The position numbers were made by a program, and so were the translations under genes. This document shows, one piece after another, positions 1 to 6,358 of a DNA stretch of 11,773 nt. Source of the stretch: Candidatus Kaiserbacteria bacterium (GTDB taxonomy: Bacteria; Patescibacteriota; Minisyncoccia; Phycocordibacterales; UBA2100); contig JALWJR010000067.1 of assembly GCA_026996985.1 (NCBI GenBank), forward strand, positions 1-11,773, in the 5' to 3' direction. The notes under the pieces were generated by a model, which was given only the letters and a program-made list of their open reading frames with translations, ran no database searches and was not told the DNA's origin. Each line of letters begins with the position of its first letter. Within the stretch, counting starts at the first letter, position 1.

Positions 1-1332
1 GTCGTTGTCATGTTGATGAAGTCCTATGGTCGGTTCATCTAAAACATAAAGCGCGCCGACCAAGCCGGAGCCAAGCTGGCTGGCAAGTCTTATCCGCTGA
101 GACTCCCCGCCCGAGAGTGTGTTTGCTCGCCTGTTTAAAGTCAGATACTCTATACCGACGTTTTTCATAAACTGCAAGCGCGAGACAATCTCTTTTAAAA
201 CAGGTTCGGCAATCTGTCTTCTTTTTTCATCAAGGTAAATGTTCGTTAAGAAAGAGTACGCATCTTCAACAGACATCTCCGTTAACTCAACTATGTTTTT
301 CTTATTTCCTTTTTTGTCGGTAAGAAAAACGTGCAGTGCCTCTTTTCTGAGCCTGCTTCCTCCGCAGAGCTCACACGGGTCATAAGCCTCATCAGATGTA
401 AAAAAATGTTTTGAACCGAGCCCGCGACAAGCCGGACATGCCCCGTAGGGTGAGTTAAAAGAGAAAAGCCTCGGCTCTATCTCCGGAAAAGAAAATCCAT
501 CGTCCGGGCATGTAAAAGTTGCCGATATAAGTCTTTCTTCTTTGTTTGGCAACTCCACCTTAACAAGCCCGTCCGCCTCATCAAGTGATCTGCCGACCGC
601 ATCCCTTATTCTTTCCGTGGTGTCTTCTTTGTCTTTAAACTCCGAGAGGTAAATCTCGTCAATTAAAATATCTATATCGTGTTTCTTGTTTCTGTTCAGT
701 TTTATCCTCTCTCTTAAAGAGTAAATTTGACCATCAATGCGCGCAAACTCATAACCTTTGTTTAAAAAATCATACAACATTTGATAATACTCCCCCTTTC
801 TTCCGCGAACCACGGGAGCGTAAATGACCACTCTTGCATCATCAACTGCTACCCCGAAAACTTTTTTGGCTTGCGCTTGCGAGGTGTCTGCAAGTTTTTC
901 TCCTTCATTGTAAATGATATTTACAATCTCTTCTTTTGTCAGGCGCTGAATACTTTTCCCGCAAATCATGCAGTGTGCATCGGCCACCCTTGCATAGAGC
1001 ACGCGCAGATAATCATAAATTTCCGTAACTGTTGCAACGGTTGAACGCGGATTGTTTGAGCGAGTTTTCTGGTCAATTGAAATCGCCGGTGAAAGACCAA
1101 GTATCTCATCAACATCGGGTTTTTGCATATTGTCCAAAAACTGCCTTGCATAAGCCGAAAGACTCTCCACATATCTTCTTTGCCCTTCGGCAAATATCGT
1201 ATCAAAAGCAAGAGAAGACTTTCCGGAACCTGAAAGTCCGGTTATAACGATCATTTTGTTTCTCGGCATCTCAACGGTAATATTTTTTAAATTGTGAGTG
1301 CGAGCTCCTTTTACAACTATTTTCTCTTGCAT
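1..1332 (-). CDS. uvrA: UvrA, excinuclease ABC subunit A (N-terminal 444 codons, cut by the left edge)
   Basis: UvrA is the damage-sensing ATPase of nucleotide excision repair; it loads UvrB onto damaged DNA. The ATG at 1332 starts MQEKIVVKGARTHNLKNI, the usual UvrA opening. Walker A GLSGSGKSS is at residues 32-40, a CxxC pair at C121/C124, and the UvrB-binding region at about 130-245. The zinc module begins CPDDG (275) and continues with CPAC (299-302) and CELC (320-323). The ABC signature LSGGESQRIRLAS starts at 406, followed by Walker B (LYVLDEPTIGL). Only about 13 residues separate the CPACRGLG and CELCGGSRL motifs, where E. coli UvrA has roughly 95, so the insertion domain is missing. 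The usual second ligand of CPxC is Asp. The C-terminal half, with the second ATPase module, lies outside the window. No Shine-Dalgarno site precedes the start; a -10-like box lies 8 nt upstream. Confidence 0.97.
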   Translation of the reverse strand, partial: MQEKIVVKGARTHNLKNITVEMPRNKMIVITGLSGSGKSSLAFDTIFAEGQRRYVESLSAYARQFLDNMQKPDVDEILGLSPAISIDQKTRSNNPRSTVATVTEIYDYLRVLYARVADAHCMICGKSIQRLTKEEIVNIIYNEGEKLADTSQAQAKKVFGVAVDDARVVIYAPVVRGRKGEYYQMLYDFLNKGYEFARIDGQIYSLRERIKLNRNKKHDIDILIDEIYLSEFKDKEDTTERIRDAVGRSLDEADGLVKVELPNKEERLISATFTCPDDGFSFPEIEPRLFSFNSPYGACPACRGLGSKHFFTSDEAYDPCELCGGSRLRKEALHVFLTDKKGNKKNIVELTEMSVEDAYSFLTNIYLDEKRRQIAEPVLKEIVSRLQFMKNVGIEYLTLNRRANTLSGGESQRIRLASQLGSGLVGALYVLDEPTIGLHQHDND

Positions 1333-1340
1333 AATCTTTT

Positions 1341-1346
1341 AATATA
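1341..1346 (-). promoter_or_regulatory. Probable -10 box of uvrA, start-proximal
   Basis: On the minus strand TATATT ends 8 nt before the uvrA ATG, with no Shine-Dalgarno site in between. Transcription starting about 7 nt after the box would give a leaderless or almost leaderless mRNA. The upstream DNA is a T/C-rich run and shows no convincing -35 box. Confidence 0.35.
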
Positions 1347-1396
1347 ACAAAAGAGAGAAAAAAACGAAATGTTTAGTTGCATTTAACAAATTTAAA

Positions 1397-1417
1397 CCCC
1401 GTCGTATGAAGACGGGG
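1397..1417 (-). terminator. Rho-independent terminator after the ddl-murF-exo-pyrE operon
   Basis: CCCCGTC (1397-1403) pairs with GACGGGG (1411-1417) around a 7-nt loop. Read on the minus strand the stem is followed by TTTAAATTTG, an imperfect U-tract. It lies 16 nt past the stop of the phosphoribosyltransferase gene and ahead of uvrA, so it separates the two transcripts. Confidence 0.75.
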
Positions 1418-1432
1418 TGTTGAATCTTTAAC

Positions 1433-2053
1433 TCACTTGATAAATTTATCTCTATGCAACTTGGGCTTTAGCGCTTGTGAGTCCATCGCGCACAATGGAC
1501 ATTTATCCGGGCTATATTCAGACACTTCCGGATAAGCAAGAGCAATAAACGGCATGCAGATATCAACGGTTTGTCTTCCGCGACAAATGATGCTAACCGC
1601 TCCTGCGGGTTGCAAATTTGAAAATGAACGCCTCAGCCCAACAAAAGTTGAACCTGTGGTGCTCACATCGTCCACAAAAATAACTTTGCTTCCTTCTTTG
1701 GGTTGAAAGCGCTCCGGAGCAAACCGGTCAAAACTGTCATCTGAGTTGCATTCCAGTTTTTCTACTGGAACATAATCAACTCCAAGTTCTGCAGCTAAAA
1801 ACACGGCAAGGTAAGCTCCACCGAACGGAGCGCCCACTACAACATCGGGCTTATCCCATCCTTGTTTTTTTATTAAAGTGCAAAGCCTTTCGGATACCCT
1901 CTTTAAAAGCGAGGGGTGATATACCAGCTCATCTGCAAAAAAGAAAACATCGCTATGCAGCCCGCTTTGCAAAAGAGCATGAGGCGTTTTTTCATTTCCA
2001 TCATGTCGCCAAATTATCTTGTTTTCTTCCAACAACTTTTCCCAGTCACGCAT
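1433..2053 (-). CDS. pyrE: Orotate phosphoribosyltransferase-like type I PRTase
   Basis: This 206-residue protein would transfer phosphoribose from PRPP to a base, orotate by family resemblance. The N-terminal part LLQSGLHSDVFFFADELVYHP (28-48) matches the SGxHS segment of PyrE. The PRPP-binding loop VIFVDDVSTTGST is at 124-136. The C-terminus carries CPLC (185-188), a tail I recall from Thermus/archaeal-type PyrE proteins. The flexible-loop stretch at 98-118 has no clear RKxxKxHG motif, so the substrate is uncertain and another base is possible. I place the start at 2053 because AGGAGG sits 5 nt upstream; the frame stays open 20 codons further, but that part lacks family similarity and contains the ribosome site. 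It is the last gene of the ddl operon, 69 nt after the exonuclease gene, and may also have its own promoter. Confidence 0.8.
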   Translation of the reverse strand: MRDWEKLLEENKIIWRHDGNEKTPHALLQSGLHSDVFFFADELVYHPSLLKRVSERLCTLIKKQGWDKPDVVVGAPFGGAYLAVFLAAELGVDYVPVEKLECNSDDSFDRFAPERFQPKEGSKVIFVDDVSTTGSTFVGLRRSFSNLQPAGAVSIICRGRQTVDICMPFIALAYPEVSEYSPDKCPLCAMDSQALKPKLHRDKFIK

Positions 2054-2081
2054 TTTGACCTCCTTTTGTTTATCTTTCCAC

Positions 2082-2113
2082 TTACAGAGTACATCTGTAA
2101 CATAAAAATACAA
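2082..2113 (-). promoter_or_regulatory. Candidate internal promoter of the PRTase gene with overlapping inverted repeat
   Basis: On the minus strand TTGTAT (2108-2113) and TACTCT (2086-2091) are separated by 16 nt. The -10 overlaps a perfect inverted repeat TTACAGA-N5-TCTGTAA (2082-2100). A transcript would start near 2079 and carry the AGGAGG site. The repeat could be an operator or, in read-through mRNA, a small hairpin before the ribosome site. Confidence 0.35.
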
Positions 2114-2122
2114 GGGTACGCG

Positions 2123-2881
2123 TTAGAAATTTAAATACGATTTTAAAGTGTAAATCCAATCTTCAGTTGCCGTTTTGTTGTACAAATCACCACCTTCATC
2201 TCTTTCTTTCTCTTTCTCTTGCAGAAGCCACCTTAAATATCCCGGATCATATTTTGCAACATCTGCAATAAACTCGCCCTTGTATTTGCCGAAATTGAAT
2301 TTGCGTATCAAAACCGGACGCATTGAAATCTCTTGCATCGCTTTTAGAGTCTCCCGGGAGCTGGTGTATTTTTCTTTTAATTTTGAAAACAGGCGCGCAA
2401 ACAAAGCCTCCAAAACCAACACATCTCCCAGGGCATCATGCGCTCTTGCATCTTCCACCGAGAGTGAGAGAGCATAGCGCAAATACTGCAATCTGTACGC
2501 GCCCAACTTCTCCTGCGGGTCCAAATGACGCGCCACTTTTAAGGTGTCTATATATCTGTCTATTACAATTCCTTCCTTTGCCAACATCGCAATATCAAAG
2601 GGAGCGTTGTGGGCCACAACATAAACGCTTTTGTTGGTGTCCAGTATGTTTTTTAGTTTTTGAACCTCGGGAAGTTTGGCAAATTCCGGTTTATCTTTAA
2701 CATGTTCATTTGTATAATGAGTGGCTTCCATCGCCTCAACCGAAAGCGGAACCGGCGGTTTGCATAGTCCAACATAACTTTTATCATCATATTTAAAAGC
2801 CAGCTGAAATATGCAATCGTGCTTTTCTCTCCCCGTGGTTTCCGTATCCAAAAAAAGCACACTTCTTTTCTCTTTTGGCAT
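2123..2881 (-). CDS. DnaQ-like 3'-5' exonuclease, exonuclease X type
   Basis: This 252-residue protein belongs to the DEDDh exonuclease superfamily, which removes nucleotides from 3' ends in proofreading and repair. ExoI is DTETTG (D12, E14), ExoII HNAPFD (D96) and ExoIII HDALGD (H148, D153), so the catalytic set is complete. Residues about 192-220 (RKFNFGKYKG...YLRWLL) match the short C-terminal module of exonuclease X-like proteins (the DUF3820 kind). That favours a stand-alone repair or recycling nuclease over the polymerase III epsilon subunit. The ATG lies 1 nt after the murF stop and has no Shine-Dalgarno site, so translation is probably coupled to murF. Its role in an operon with cell-wall genes is not obvious. 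The family call is firm; the physiological substrate is unknown. Confidence 0.9.
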   Translation of the reverse strand: MPKEKRSVLFLDTETTGREKHDCIFQLAFKYDDKSYVGLCKPPVPLSVEAMEATHYTNEHVKDKPEFAKLPEVQKLKNILDTNKSVYVVAHNAPFDIAMLAKEGIVIDRYIDTLKVARHLDPQEKLGAYRLQYLRYALSLSVEDARAHDALGDVLVLEALFARLFSKLKEKYTSSRETLKAMQEISMRPVLIRKFNFGKYKGEFIADVAKYDPGYLRWLLQEKEKERDEGGDLYNKTATEDWIYTLKSYLNF

Positions 2882-2882
2882 T

Positions 2883-4145
2883 TTAATCTTTTATTAGCTT
2901 AAAATACTCGCTTTCCAAAACAAACGGTTTCAATAGTGTTTCAAACCTCTCGGACCTTGATGCTTTAAACAACAAAACATTACCCGGTGACAGGTTTTTC
3001 CAAATATACTCTTGAGCTTCTTGTTTGTTTTTGAAATGATGCACAAAAGCTGATGATGTTTTCTTTGCCGAATTTGCCATAAAAGCGACATTTTCGCTAT
3101 CTCCCACCAAAACCACCCTGTCGGCTTGCTCTGTCGCGTAAGCGCCGACTTCGGCATGAGCTTTCAAAGAAGAATCTCCCAGCTCTTTCATCTCTCCCAA
3201 AACCGCAATTTTCTCACCGTTGACATTTAAACTCCCCAGAGCATCCAGGGCTGCAATCGCCGCTTTGGGCGAGCTGTTGTATGAGTCGTCTATAATTGTC
3301 GTTGAGTTTTTCCCCTTTAAAATTCGCATCCTGCCCGGCTGTTTTTCAAAAAATTCATCAATTTTGTCTTTTGCAAAATCAATACCGAACGCAGAGACAG
3401 TAGCCCAAGCGCAAGCGAAAGCGTATGCTGAAGTTCGGGCTAAAGTTCCATCTAAAGAGAAAGTTTTGCATTCATCTTTGGTACACACTTCAAACTCAAC
3501 GCCTTTGGGAGAATTATCCGGGTGATAAGTTATAAAACTGTTTTTAATTTTAAAATCCGCATTATCTCCGTAACCAAAATACAAAACCCCGCTTCTGTCC
3601 CGAAAAATATTAACTATCCTCTCATCATCTCCGTTTACAATGGAGGTACCGTTTTCTTTCAAGCTCTTAAACAATGAGAGTTTTTCCGCCACAAGTTCAT
3701 CTTCCGAAGAAAAATTTTGCGCGTGTACAAGATATTTTGGCAAAGCTGTCAGTACAGCTATATCGGGTTTGAGCCACTCTGCTATAGCTGATATATCACC
3801 GGGCCTGTCGGTTCCAACTTCAAGTATGCAAAATTTTGGCAACTTTCTAAAATAAGCTTTAAAGGCAGAGATGACTAAAATATAAATCCATGCCAGCGGG
3901 TTTCTGTCGGGACTTTTCAAGCCCAAAACTGACAGAGGTACTCCGGTTTCGCTGTTGTAAGTTTTTGGGCTTTTGCAAAATTCAATGTTTGCGGAGCGCA
4001 AAAGCGCCGCTATCGCTTCTTTTGTTGTTGTTTTTCCAACGTTTCCGGTTATTGCTATAATTTTTGTGTGTCTGTTGCGCGCGAGAGCACGTTTGGCCAT
4101 TGCTTGCAAAAACGATGCCAATGTATTTTTTAATATTGTCCTCAT
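2883..4145 (-). CDS. murF: MurF-type Mur ligase (UDP-MurNAc-tripeptide:D-Ala-D-Ala ligase), short N-terminus
   Basis: MurF joins D-Ala-D-Ala to UDP-MurNAc-tripeptide with ATP, the last cytoplasmic step of the peptidoglycan stem. Evidence: P-loop TGNVGKTTTKE (33-43), NSETGVPLSVLGL (64-76), EVGTDRPGDI (109-118), the conserved His region (H141) and candidate carbamylated Lys (K155), NGDDE (171-175), and the C-terminal MurF marks DDSYNSSPKAAIAALDAL (286-303) and VLGEMKELGDSSLKAH (315-330). At 420 residues it is shorter than the usual ~450. The P-loop lies near residue 34 instead of about 110, so the N-terminal UDP-sugar-binding domain is replaced by a short basic/hydrophobic segment, and 79-107 holds an extra hydrophobic stretch. 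The start follows the ddl stop by 6 nt. The adjacent ligase that makes its substrate strongly supports the assignment. Confidence 0.9.
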   Translation of the reverse strand: MRTILKNTLASFLQAMAKRALARNRHTKIIAITGNVGKTTTKEAIAALLRSANIEFCKSPKTYNSETGVPLSVLGLKSPDRNPLAWIYILVISAFKAYFRKLPKFCILEVGTDRPGDISAIAEWLKPDIAVLTALPKYLVHAQNFSSEDELVAEKLSLFKSLKENGTSIVNGDDERIVNIFRDRSGVLYFGYGDNADFKIKNSFITYHPDNSPKGVEFEVCTKDECKTFSLDGTLARTSAYAFACAWATVSAFGIDFAKDKIDEFFEKQPGRMRILKGKNSTTIIDDSYNSSPKAAIAALDALGSLNVNGEKIAVLGEMKELGDSSLKAHAEVGAYATEQADRVVLVGDSENVAFMANSAKKTSSAFVHHFKNKQEAQEYIWKNLSPGNVLLFKASRSERFETLLKPFVLESEYFKLIKD

Positions 4146-4151
4146 GATAGC

Positions 4152-5147
4152 TTAACTTAACTCTCCTTCTCCATATATTACCAACTCTATCAAGTGCTTG
4201 ATTAAAGCGTCAAAATCTATCCCCGCCTCCTCGGCAGATACCACAAAAGAAGAGTTAGGTGAAAGCGGAGGCTGAGAATTGATCTCCAAAAAATAAATTT
4301 CATTCTTTTTTGTAACTATAAAGTCTGAACGCGAGTAGTGTGAAAGCCCCAACTGCTCATGCGCAAATTTTGCCGCTTCGGTTAATGTTGTTTTTATTTT
4401 TTCACTCAACAGAGATGGACACCTAAACTCCACCACGTCTTTGTTTTCGGTTTTAAGATTAAAATCATATACATCTTTAGACTCCGGCAACACTATATCA
4501 GTTGGCAACAGAGGATACAATTCTTCTCCTCTGGTATTTTCAAGAATTGCCACAGAAACCTCCGTCCCGTCTATAAACTCTTCAACCAATATTGGGATAT
4601 TTTCTCTCAACTTGCTCTCAACTTGCTCCAAGGCCACCGTTAAGTCCTTTGCAACAGTAACATTCATGGAAAAACCTGATTTTATCGGCTTTATTACATA
4701 CGGTGGCGGAAATTGTTTGAAAATTCGTTTTAACTCTCTCTCAGGGTCAAAAACTTCATTCGGATATAAAGAAATATGCTCGGGCAAGTGAATATTTAGA
4801 AAACCTCGCATTATCTCTTTTGTTTTTGTCTTATCATAAGCTATGGCTGAAGCAAAAGGGCCCGAGCCCAAAAACGGTGTTCCGGATTTTGAGAGAATCT
4901 GCTGTATTCCGCCCCCTTCTCCCCATGGCCCGTAAACCAAGTTAAATACCATATCAACATTATGCAAAACACTCATGGGAGAGACTTGTCTGCCAAACCG
5001 ATACCAATTTTTCTGTTTATCTATCAAAATATCAAAAACCCTAAACTCGGCATCATCTAAAGCAGATAAAACTTCGCTTCCGGCCTTAAGTGATAAATCA
5101 TAGTACTCGCCAGGTCCACCCCTTAACACGGCAATGTTATTTTTCAT
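4152..5147 (-). CDS. ddl: D-alanine--D-alanine ligase family protein (ATP-grasp)
   Basis: Ddl joins two D-alanines using ATP. The 331-residue protein starts MKNNIAVLRGGPGEYYDLSL, with the N-terminal acidic site at E14. YGPWGEGGGIQQIL (72-85) replaces the usual HGxxGEDG motif, and TPFLGS (90-95) and DKTKTK (105-110) follow. ATP-grasp residues are PYVIKP (K153), VEEFIDGTEVSV (188-199), RSDF (D275) and FLEIN (E288, N290). Past EIN the chain reads SQPPLSPNS, where the common signature is TxPGxTxxS, and the omega loop reads YDFNLKT, so the residue aligned with E. coli DdlB Tyr216 appears to be Thr. Specificity may therefore differ from plain D-Ala-D-Ala. I chose the start at 5147 because the 34 upstream codons pass through a promoter and the preceding terminator. 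First gene of the operon, 6 nt before murF. Confidence 0.88.
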   Translation of the reverse strand: MKNNIAVLRGGPGEYYDLSLKAGSEVLSALDDAEFRVFDILIDKQKNWYRFGRQVSPMSVLHNVDMVFNLVYGPWGEGGGIQQILSKSGTPFLGSGPFASAIAYDKTKTKEIMRGFLNIHLPEHISLYPNEVFDPERELKRIFKQFPPPYVIKPIKSGFSMNVTVAKDLTVALEQVESKLRENIPILVEEFIDGTEVSVAILENTRGEELYPLLPTDIVLPESKDVYDFNLKTENKDVVEFRCPSLLSEKIKTTLTEAAKFAHEQLGLSHYSRSDFIVTKKNEIYFLEINSQPPLSPNSSFVVSAEEAGIDFDALIKHLIELVIYGEGELS

Positions 5148-5153
5148 AACAAT

Positions 5154-5183
5154 ATAATAACACGAAAAAAGAAGTGAGGTAAA
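5154..5183 (-). promoter_or_regulatory. Promoter of the ddl operon, start-proximal
   Basis: On the minus strand TTTACC (5178-5183) and TATTAT (5154-5159) are 18 nt apart. The -10 ends 6 nt before the ddl ATG and there is no Shine-Dalgarno site, implying a leaderless mRNA. The -35 lies in the T-run that ends the upstream gene's terminator. Confidence 0.5.
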
Positions 5184-5187
5184 AGAA

Positions 5188-5212
5188 AAGCGCGCTTCAT
5201 CTGAGCGCGCTT
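5188..5212 (-). terminator. Terminator overlapping the stop codon of the secreted Cys protein gene
   Basis: AAGCGCGC (5188-5195) and GCGCGCTT (5205-5212) form an 8-bp stem with a 9-nt loop, followed on the minus strand by TTTTCTTTTACC. The stop codon (5197-5199) is inside the loop and the last sense codons form the ascending arm, so coding and termination signals are superimposed. Confidence 0.8.
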
Positions 5213-5595
5213 CCGCATCTTTTTTGCCAAATTCGTACTTTCTCGGCAATATTTAATATATCCGAATAAAGACCTGTTTTGCAAAACGGATCGCCAGGGT
5301 TTTTACCGCAATTGTGCAAAAACCAACCCGCAAGGTCCACATTTACGGAAAGTCCAAACTGAATAAAACGTTCACATGCAAAAGATTCTCGCACCGAATT
5401 TTTTCCCAGATCCGTTTTGTGCCACTTGGTTGTGTTTTGCCTTCTCTTTGTTTTGTGTTTTTTCTCGGGCACACTCCACTCTCCCCAAACCTCCGGCGGG
5501 CTCCACTGATACGTTGACTTGCCACCGGCAAAAGAGGTGGTAGAGAAAAACATACCAGCAAACACAAACAATATCGGAACCGAAAGTTTTACCAT
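5197..5595 (-). CDS. Small secreted four-cysteine protein, unknown function
   Basis: I do not recognise this 132-residue protein. It opens with a clear Sec signal peptide (hydrophobic core about residues 5-18, cleavage likely after SFA at 21-23). The mature part has a Trp-rich segment (30-40), a strongly basic stretch (45-60, KKHKTKRRQ) and four cysteines at 74, 96, 105 and 127, enough for two disulfides outside the membrane. The start at 5595 is supported by AGGAGG 6 nt upstream and by the signal peptide starting exactly there; the frame is open further upstream but overlaps the preceding gene. It lies 49 nt after the membrane-anchored Ada-type gene, so the two are probably co-transcribed, and its 3' end doubles as a terminator arm. 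The function is unknown; envelope or extracellular location is an inference. Confidence 0.75.
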   Translation of the reverse strand: MVKLSVPILFVFAGMFFSTTSFAGGKSTYQWSPPEVWGEWSVPEKKHKTKRRQNTTKWHKTDLGKNSVRESFACERFIQFGLSVNVDLAGWFLHNCGKNPGDPFCKTGLYSDILNIAEKVRIWQKRCGSALR

Positions 5596-5644
5596 GACAT
5601 TCCTCCTTTTGCTCTGTAAAGTAGCATAAACAAAAAAAGTATTT

Positions 5645-5980
5645 TTACAATCCCAAACCTTTGCAGTTTTTAGCCGGTCTGTACCCAAAACTTTGCGCCT
5701 CTTGCTCTGAAGAAAACCATCTTTTGTATTTAACAGATGATCTGCACCAAGGAGCGTAATAGACTTTACCGGTCCAAGAGCCATAGACTGCACCCCTTGC
5801 CTCAACTCTTTGCGGACATGACACCTCGGGTTTAATCTCAACAGGAGCATTTTGCAGTTGAGCAAGTTTTCCCAAATAAAATGAAATTGCTCCCCATAAA
5901 AACAAAACAATTAAAAATACCACTTTTAACTCAAAACACTTGATTGATTTGATTTTTTCTCGTATACTATCCCAACCCAT
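5645..5980 (-). CDS. Membrane-anchored protein with Ada-type metal-binding-like domain
   Basis: This 111-residue protein has a short basic N-terminus, one transmembrane helix (about 19-37) and an outer domain. VYGSWTGKVYYAPWC (65-79), RWFSSEQEAQSFGY (87-100) and RPAKNCKGL (101-109) follow the pattern of Ada-type zinc-binding repeats (xGxxxGKxYHxPxC ... FxSxxEAxxxGYxPxxxC). Only C79 and C106 fall in the core positions, with C55 nearby, so metal binding by four Cys is doubtful. Such domains without the methyltransferase part are common in small CPR envelope proteins in my recollection, with unknown function. The start at 5980 is preferred over an open extension to 6055 because it lies 7 nt after a TATAAT box and the extension runs across rpmA. 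It is divergent from rpmA and precedes the secreted Cys gene. Confidence 0.75.
   Translation of the reverse strand: MGWDSIREKIKSIKCFELKVVFLIVLFLWGAISFYLGKLAQLQNAPVEIKPEVSCPQRVEARGAVYGSWTGKVYYAPWCRSSVKYKRWFSSEQEAQSFGYRPAKNCKGLGL
5940..5968 (+). promoter_or_regulatory. Candidate sigma-70 promoter of rpmA
   Basis: TTGATT (5940-5945) and TATACT (5963-5968) with a 17-nt spacer lie inside the 5' end of the opposite-strand gene. Transcription would start near 5975, giving about a 32-nt leader. A competing possibility is the palindromic -10 closer to the start codon. Confidence 0.4.
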
Positions 5981-5986
5981 AAGGGA

Positions 5987-5996
5987 TATTATAATA
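5987..5996. promoter_or_regulatory. Palindromic -10 element between divergent genes
   Basis: TATTATAATA is its own reverse complement and offers TATAAT on both strands. On the minus strand the hexamer (5988-5993) ends 7 nt before the ATG at 5980. On the plus strand (5990-5995) it ends 11 nt before the rpmA ATG. One element may serve both genes. Confidence 0.45.
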
Positions 5997-6006
5997 AAAT
6001 TTATAT

Positions 6007-6285
6007 ATGGCGCATAGAAAAGCAGGAGGTACGGCAAAAAACCTAAAGGATTCAAATCCGAAGTTTTTGGGTGTGAAAGTTGCCGATGGACAAAAAGTGA
6101 ACGCAGGTGGCGTTATAGTACGCCAACGAGGCACCAAAATATTGCCGGGTGCAAACGTTAAAGTTGGAAATGACCACACTCTTTATGCCAAAGTTGCAGG
6201 TACTGTAAAATTCAAAACCGTCAGGAAAATTTCTTTTACCGGCAAAGCCACAAAGAGGAAGATGGTTGATGTAATGGCCGGCTAA
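6007..6285 (+). CDS. rpmA: Ribosomal protein bL27
   Basis: bL27 belongs to the large ribosomal subunit; its flexible N-terminus reaches towards the peptidyl-transferase centre. The 92-residue product begins MAHRKAGGTAKN, the form without the cleaved Firmicutes extension, and contains GGVIVRQRGTKILPGANVK (114-nt region from about residue 34) and DHTLYAKVAGTVKF, the family's core motifs. Length is normal to slightly long. It is alone on the plus strand here; the usual partner rplU (bL21) is not adjacent in this window. There is no Shine-Dalgarno site before the ATG. It converges on rplI and shares its terminator. Confidence 0.98.
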   Translation: MAHRKAGGTAKNLKDSNPKFLGVKVADGQKVNAGGVIVRQRGTKILPGANVKVGNDHTLYAKVAGTVKFKTVRKISFTGKATKRKMVDVMAG

Positions 6286-6306
6286 CGTAATTTAGACCTA
6301 TCAAAC

Positions 6307-6335
6307 AAAAAACCGAGTGCCAAACTCGGTTTTTT
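6307..6335. terminator. Bidirectional terminator between rpmA and rplI
   Basis: ACCGAGT (6312-6318) pairs with ACTCGGT (6324-6330) around GCCAA, flanked by six A on the left and six T on the right. It therefore has a U-tract on both strands and can end the convergent rpmA and rplI transcripts. Confidence 0.9.
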
Positions 6336-6358
6336 ACTTTGCTTTTAGTAAAGATTTA

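Noticed and set aside
966..1247. Short frames inside uvrA on both strands
   Set aside because: They are shadows of the uvrA coding frame, which is uninterrupted from 1332 to the window edge.
5148..5249. Longer start for ddl
   Set aside because: The extra codons run through the ddl promoter and the terminator of the preceding gene and lack family similarity.
5596..5910. Upstream extension of the secreted Cys protein frame
   Set aside because: It overlaps the Ada-type gene in another frame, and AGGAGG plus the signal peptide fix the start at 5595.
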